Assembly (NCBI GenBank): GCA_016789785.1 | Contig: JAEUQE010000097.1 | Location: forward strand, 1 to 29,474 | Source of the DNA: Bryobacterales bacterium | GTDB taxonomy: Bacteria > Acidobacteriota > Terriglobia > Bryobacterales > Bryobacteraceae | DNA: 29,474 nucleotides | Direction of reading: 5' to 3' | Shown here: piece after piece, positions 26,342 through 29,474 of the stretch | Numbering within the stretch: position 1 is the first letter of the stretch | Layout: every line of letters begins with the position of its first letter | The notes under the pieces: model-generated | Database searches by the model: none | Told to the model about the DNA's origin: nothing | Seen by the model: only the letters and a program-made list of their open reading frames with translations | Position numbers and translations under genes: made by a program

Positions 26342-26770
26342 ATGCTGGTGCTTGACGCGAATATTCTCATTCGCGCGGTGCTGGGTTCGCGTGTGCTCGG
26401 CTTGTTGCGCAAGTACGCAGGGCAGGTCGAATTCATGGCTCCAGACGTGGCGTTCCAGGAAGCGCGCGAGCATCTGCCGGGAATCTTGGCGACGCGGAAG
26501 ATTCCGGCGGCTCCGGCGACGGAGATGCTCGATCTGCTGGCGCGATTGGTCCAAACGGTTGAAGCGGAGACCTAAGGGTCATTCGAAACTGTCGCCCGCG
26601 AGCGCATCCACAACCGTGACGAGGACGACTGGCCGATTCTGGCCGCGGCCCTCGCGCTTGGCTGCCCGATCTGGACCGAAGACACTGATTTCTTCGGTTC
26701 CGGCGTGGCAACCTGGACGACTGATCGGGTGGAATTGGACTTGGCAAAGGCAGCGGAGCGGGAAGCATGA
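26342..26770 (+). pseudogene. PIN-domain toxin (VapC-like) broken by an in-frame TAA
   Basis: The gene opens MLVLDANILIRAVLGSRVLG, with the first PIN aspartate in LDAN, and VAFQEAREHL carries the second acidic site. At codon 78 a TAA (26573-26575) stops it. In the very same frame the rest of the PIN domain follows: RERIHNRDEDDWPILAAALA and IWTEDTDFFGSGVATWTTDR, with the remaining acidic residues, up to TGA 26768-26770. Restoring one sense codon would give a normal 142-aa VapC/PIN ribonuclease. The truncated 77-aa product lacks two of the four metal-binding acidic residues, so it is almost surely inactive as a nuclease. Paired with the Phd antitoxin. Confidence 0.88.
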
Positions 26771-26964
26771 CGGACGAAGAGTTCTATCGGCACGCGATTG
26801 AAGTGATGCAGCGCGAACTCGGCCCGGAAGGGCTGGCACGGTTCTTGCGCCTCAGTCGGTCCGGTGGCGGTGATTACACGCGCGACCGGGAGAAGTGGCT
26901 GAGCGGGCTCTCGCTCGACGATGTGCTTCAGTCGATTTCGGCGAACCGACAGCGCAAGAACTGA
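26767..26964 (+). CDS. Small conserved protein, third gene of the toxin-antitoxin operon
   Basis: 65 aa: MTDEEFYRHAIEVMQRELGP, then GLARFLRLSRSGGGDYTRDR and EKWLSGLSLDDVL. This helical pattern recurs as a stand-alone small protein in many bacteria, often beside toxin-like genes; function is unknown to me. Its ATG overlaps the PIN gene's stop (ATGA), so it is translationally coupled to the end of the broken toxin, and expression may suffer from the premature stop upstream. Confidence 0.8.
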   Translation: MTDEEFYRHAIEVMQRELGPEGLARFLRLSRSGGGDYTRDREKWLSGLSLDDVLQSISANRQRKN

Positions 26965-26965
26965 G

Positions 26966-27397
26966 ATGAAGGAGCCGTCCATTCAGTGCCTCGGCGTCTA
27001 CATCGTTCCGAGCGATGACGCGCCGTGGCGTGAGGATCTCGACTACTCGTACCGATCTCTCGGACTTCTCGATGAAACCGAGGCGTACCGGCGGCGCGTC
27101 ATCTCCATTGTTCTGGTGGAAGTGGTAGTGTCTGGGCTGGAGCCGTCATTCGACGTCGGTCGCTTCCAGCAGTTCATGGAGAGGGACGACCGGTCGCCGC
27201 AGGTGGCCTACGACGAAGCCTTGCTGTCGCCGGACGGCCGAGCCGTTACGAAACGAGGGCAAGGCTGCGCAAATGGCATCGCCGACGGGCGGGTATGTTT
27301 CTTCCTCCACTACTACGATCCGACGCGGCCTATTCAATGGAGCTTCGGCGAGTTCACCTGCCCGGAGCCACTTCCGATGACGGAACGTCCCAACTAG
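26966..27397 (+). CDS. Uncharacterised 143-aa protein
   Basis: Begins MKEPSIQCLGVYIVPSDDAP one base after the previous stop, so it belongs to the same transcript. There is no signal peptide and no membrane segment. Segments such as RRRVISIVLVEVVVSGLEP, RFQQFMERDDRSPQVAYDEA and VCFFLHYYDPTRPIQWSFGE look like a small alpha/beta domain. I do not recognise the family. An alternative start at 26921 would overlap the preceding gene by 44 nt. Confidence 0.7.
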   Translation: MKEPSIQCLGVYIVPSDDAPWREDLDYSYRSLGLLDETEAYRRRVISIVLVEVVVSGLEPSFDVGRFQQFMERDDRSPQVAYDEALLSPDGRAVTKRGQGCANGIADGRVCFFLHYYDPTRPIQWSFGEFTCPEPLPMTERPN

Positions 27398-27477
27398 ATG
27401 CGCTAATCCACTCAGAGGCGATATGGAACAAGGTAGTAAGCGGGTACTCTTGTCTACATGGAAACAGGTAAAGCAGG

Positions 27478-27819
27478 TCACGTCTGACAATCGAAGATGT
27501 TCAATGATCCCCAGATCCTTGAATCTCGATGCGCACCGTTGAGCGTGAACCGATGTGTAAAGTAGAGACGGAGCAACTGTTTGTGAACCTCTTCCCACTT
27601 CTCGATATCGAAGCCTGACAGCGGGAAGACAACCAAGTTGGAGTCCTTGTGATCGTCCTGAATTTTCTCCCATAGGTCTCGCAGCAACTGGGCGTCTTCG
27701 AGCAACGCGTCCAGCTTTTCCGCAAGCCGCGCGCCGTGTTCCTGAAGCCACACGCGGTACGTCGAAACAATCAGGCAGATGAATGCAACAATCCAGACCA
27801 GGGTACCGACGGTTTCCAT
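27478..27819 (-). CDS. Small single-pass membrane protein
   Basis: 113 aa: one N-terminal membrane helix (TLVWIVAFICLIVSTYRVWL) and a charged cytoplasmic helical region (AEKLDALLEDAQLLRDLWEK, GFDIEKWEEVHKQLLRLYF). No family recognised. If it starts at ATG 27819, its start codon and that of the divergent gene share the sequence CATG. No ribosome site is visible. A longer frame to 28086 only reads opposite the neighbour. Coding status rests on the amphipathic, plausible protein sequence. Confidence 0.5.
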   Translation of the reverse strand: METVGTLVWIVAFICLIVSTYRVWLQEHGARLAEKLDALLEDAQLLRDLWEKIQDDHKDSNLVVFPLSGFDIEKWEEVHKQLLRLYFTHRFTLNGAHRDSRIWGSLNIFDCQT

Positions 27820-28306
27820 GGAGAATTCTGTCACACAGGATGCGGCACCAGCCTTCTCGATCATCGGCGTCAACCAGAAGATGGAGGCGATTCTGATTCG
27901 GCACTGGAACGAGTGCGTTTCCACGATCTCAAATGGAGCCCCGATTTCTGCTGTCGTCATGATGGGAGGGCTGCTTGAAGGACTCCTTCTGGCGAGAATC
28001 AACAAACTATCCCCACCTGAGCGAGCGCGGGTGGTTGCGGCCGCATCTGCCCCGAAAGACCCAAAATCCGGAAAGGTCTTGGACATCCGCGATTGGATGC
28101 TGAAAAGCTACATTGATGTGGCCCATGAACTCTCGTGGATATCCACCTCAGCCAAGGACGTTGGAGTGGTGCTCCGAGACTACCGCAACTATGTGCATCC
28201 ACAGAAGGAATACTCTCACGGCATCGTGCTGACGCCCGAAGATGCCCGGGTTCTATGGGATGTCGCCAAGACCATCGTCCGCCAGTTGCTGGTGCTATCA
28301 CCGTAA
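27818..28306 (+). CDS. HEPN-like protein
   Basis: About 162 aa and mostly helical. SAVVMMGGLLEGLLLARI followed by LRDYRNYVHPQKEY gives the hydrophobic first helices and the R-x6-H signature (RDYRNYVH) of HEPN domains, which in toxin-antitoxin and defence proteins act as RNases; here the motif is present, but no activity is shown. The start is uncertain: ATG 27818 (MENSVTQDAAP), 27779, or 27881 (MEAILIRHWNE). No convincing ribosome site marks any of them. No nucleotidyltransferase partner lies nearby; the neighbour is the divergent membrane protein. Confidence 0.75.
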   Translation: MENSVTQDAAPAFSIIGVNQKMEAILIRHWNECVSTISNGAPISAVVMMGGLLEGLLLARINKLSPPERARVVAAASAPKDPKSGKVLDIRDWMLKSYIDVAHELSWISTSAKDVGVVLRDYRNYVHPQKEYSHGIVLTPEDARVLWDVAKTIVRQLLVLSP

Positions 28307-28386
28307 AGGAAGAACACCCAACAGCATTGGCCCACCTGGCATTTGCGTGCCCAAGATCTTTGCTGACAAGAAACTGCTGACAAAAA

Positions 28387-28410
28387 CACCGAAGCCCGCC
28401 AGAAGCGGGC
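28387..28410 (-). terminator. Intrinsic terminator of the former tRNA-Thr locus
   Basis: On the minus strand GCCCGC (28410-28405), loop TTCTG, GCGGGC (28399-28394) is followed a few bases later by a GTTTTT run. It sits about 25 nt after the 3' end of the tRNA-Thr half and is probably its original terminator. Confidence 0.5.
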
Positions 28411-28432
28411 CTCTAAACCATTGATTTTTTTC

Positions 28433-28477
28433 TGGAGCCACCCGCCGGGATCGAACCGGCGACCTGCTGATTACGAA
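28433..28477 (-). other. 3' half of tRNA-Thr(CGT), putative integration (att) scar
   Basis: On the minus strand the 45 nt begin in the anticodon loop (TTCGTAA, anticodon CGT at 28475-28473), continue TCAGCAGG, then the T-arm GCCGG-TTCGATC-CCGGC, acceptor strand GGGTGGC, discriminator T and encoded CCA ending at 28433. The 5' half is absent: the bases before the anticodon loop (CCTGTAC) cannot pair with TCAG of the anticodon stem. A 3' tRNA half starting at the anticodon loop is the classic footprint left by tyrosine-integrase elements. With this orientation, the element lies at higher coordinates and the chromosome at lower ones. Confidence 0.75.
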
Positions 28478-28482
28478 GTACA

Positions 28483-28494
28483 GGAACCGGTTCC
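28483..28494. repeat. Perfect 12-bp palindrome beside the tRNA scar
   Basis: GGAACCGGTTCC reads the same on both strands and sits 5 nt outside the tRNA half, on the presumed element side. It might be an integrase or excisionase arm site. Confidence 0.4.
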
Positions 28495-28792
28495 AAACCC
28501 TCCAATGGCTCTATACTGATTGCTCTGTTTTCAACAACTTGGGGAATCTGCTCTCGCTCGGTCAGTAACCTCAAGGCGCCCAATCAGATGGGGTTTTGGC
28601 ACAGTTCTGGCACAGGCTTTTGGATTTCAGGCCGACAACGCGGCGGCTGTGGGCTATTCCCACTTGTGCTCGTCGGCGCCTCGCTCGGTGCACTCGCACA
28701 ATCTCCTTCTCCGGGCATCTTATCTCTTCGTGAGTAATGCTCCAAGCGACTTGGCATAGTCCCTATTCGTCCATCGCCTCACGGACTGATAC

Positions 28793-29474
28793 TCATTCAC
28801 CGCCGTTCAGGCGGAAGCGCAGAAACACACTCACTCCAACTGGTCGCGATCCGTAGAACGGTTTCAGCGCAGCGGCGATCGAGTATGCGGCCACGTTGAA
28901 CCCTGCGGCCGCCCGGACAGGACCCATCGAACCAAGCTCCCGCGTGTAGCCCACGGTGAGCGCTCCGACGTTGAAAGCGCGCTTGCCAGTCTTCTCAAAC
29001 AACTCGTGGGCCAAGTCGTGGTCGTATTCGAACAGCTCATCCCTTTGCGACCACTCCGCCCGCGCCGTAAAAAGGTTGTGGCGTTTCAGGGGAACGACCG
29101 TTTCGGCCAGAACAGAGTTCGTCGCGTACTTGCCGACGGTTTTGTAGTTGCGGGCCCAGATGAGGCTGCTCGACCAGCCCAGGGTCCCTCGGACGGGCCG
29201 GGTGTGGTGCAAAGAGGCGGTGGCCCGGACGACGTCATCCACGTGGATTGTCTCGGGGCGACGAATTCGGGCGGCCGAGACCTGCGCCACCCAGTTGGAG
29301 CCCGGCTGTCAGGTCAACCGGCTCGACCATGAGTCGATCGGGCCCATGTCGATGTTCCACCGGTATTCGTTTGGTTCTTTGCCGCGAAAGCCGCTTCCTT
29401 CGATTCGGATCTTCCCGTAGGTCAGTCCGGCCGTCACGACATTGTTGGCAATGTGCGTTGCGTCCTGCCAGTGG
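28793..29474 (-). pseudogene. Outer-membrane beta-barrel protein broken by an in-frame TGA (partial, 5' end outside window)
   Basis: On the minus strand the frame open from the window edge reads HWQDATHIANNVVTAGLTYG, then KIRIEGSGFRGKEPNEYRW, NIDMGPIDSWSSRLT, and hits TGA at 29311-29309. The same frame continues QPGSNWVAQVSAARIRRPE through many alternating beta strands to VSVFLRFRLNGGE at 28793. Both parts belong together as the C-terminal strands of an outer-membrane porin-like protein of the kind found next to metal-resistance genes, where the phrase N-x-x-G-P-x-D-S-W-S is familiar. A single change (TGG or CGA to TGA) explains the break. An internal GTG at 29290 could start a 165-residue fragment, but it would have no signal peptide. 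A sequencing error cannot be excluded. Confidence 0.75.

Larger units (their letters stand above)
28307..28792. other. 486-bp region without a gene around the tRNA-Thr scar
   Basis: Holds the terminator, the 45-nt tRNA-Thr half and a palindrome. Around 28602-28622 the block GGCACAG occurs twice, 4 nt apart. On the minus strand a short frame there ends CQNCAKTPSDWAP; this might be the degraded tail of an integrase gene, but the evidence is too thin to call it. Confidence 0.4.

Noticed and set aside
27146..27904. 252-codon open frame on the minus strand
   Set aside because: Overlaps two better supported genes in other frames and has no recognisable features.
28520..28759. 79-codon plus-strand frame next to the tRNA scar
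   Set aside because: No ribosome site, no domain, and biased composition; more likely degraded element DNA.
29309..29311. TGA read as selenocysteine
   Set aside because: Outer-membrane beta-barrels of this kind are not selenoproteins, and no SECIS-like hairpin was recognised just after the codon; a nonsense change is simpler.
1..29474. CRISPR array or insertion sequence
   Set aside because: No regularly spaced repeats and no transposase-like protein were seen on either strand.

Overview
The window looks like a piece of a high-GC, diderm, soil-type Acidobacteriota chromosome, most like the Solibacter/Bryobacter branch. The clues are two very large Oar-like TonB-dependent receptors with an N-terminal carboxypeptidase-regulatory domain, a seven-heme cytochrome fused to TPRs and translationally coupled to a TPR/FG-GAP/UnbV (CRTAC1-like) protein, a long LptC/OstA protein next to lptB, and a DUF5678 protein. 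This assignment is by family content only; no 16S or marker phylogeny was possible.

Layout. (1) 1-4948, minus strand: a tight operon read uvrA -> deoxyhypusine-synthase-like protein -> CPBP membrane protease -> mtnA (cut by the window edge). Junctions are overlaps of 8 and 1 nt, then a 31-nt gap. (2) 5117-8131, plus: a LptC/LptA-like protein followed by lptB, part of the lipopolysaccharide export machine. (3) 8186-16923, plus: TonB-dependent receptor, a proline-rich LolA-like protein, an unidentified 192-aa protein, a DUF5678 protein, then the cytochrome/CRTAC1 pair. (4) 17014-22097, minus: second TonB-dependent receptor with a recognisable promoter, then fliM and a lysozyme-fold muramidase-like gene. 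(5) 22098-23924: a possible structured RNA, an alpha/beta hydrolase, and an unexplained minus-strand terminator.

(6) From about 23925 the window becomes accessory: a PadR regulator with a frameshifted partner gene, a two-gene ribbon-helix-helix/winged-helix module with repeated palindromes in its upstream region, a Phd-type antitoxin followed by a PIN toxin broken by one in-frame stop, two small orphan genes, a HEPN-like gene divergent from a small membrane protein, the 3' half of a tRNA-Thr(CGT) gene that has the form of an integration (att) scar, and an outer-membrane beta-barrel gene broken by an in-frame TGA. Three separately broken genes in about 5 kb, plus the tRNA scar, point to a decaying island or repeated turnover.

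The best candidates for something undescribed are the RHH/winged-helix two-gene module (24591-25737), the possible structured RNA (22171-22336), and the deoxyhypusine-synthase-like gene sharing an operon with the methylthioadenosine salvage gene mtnA.
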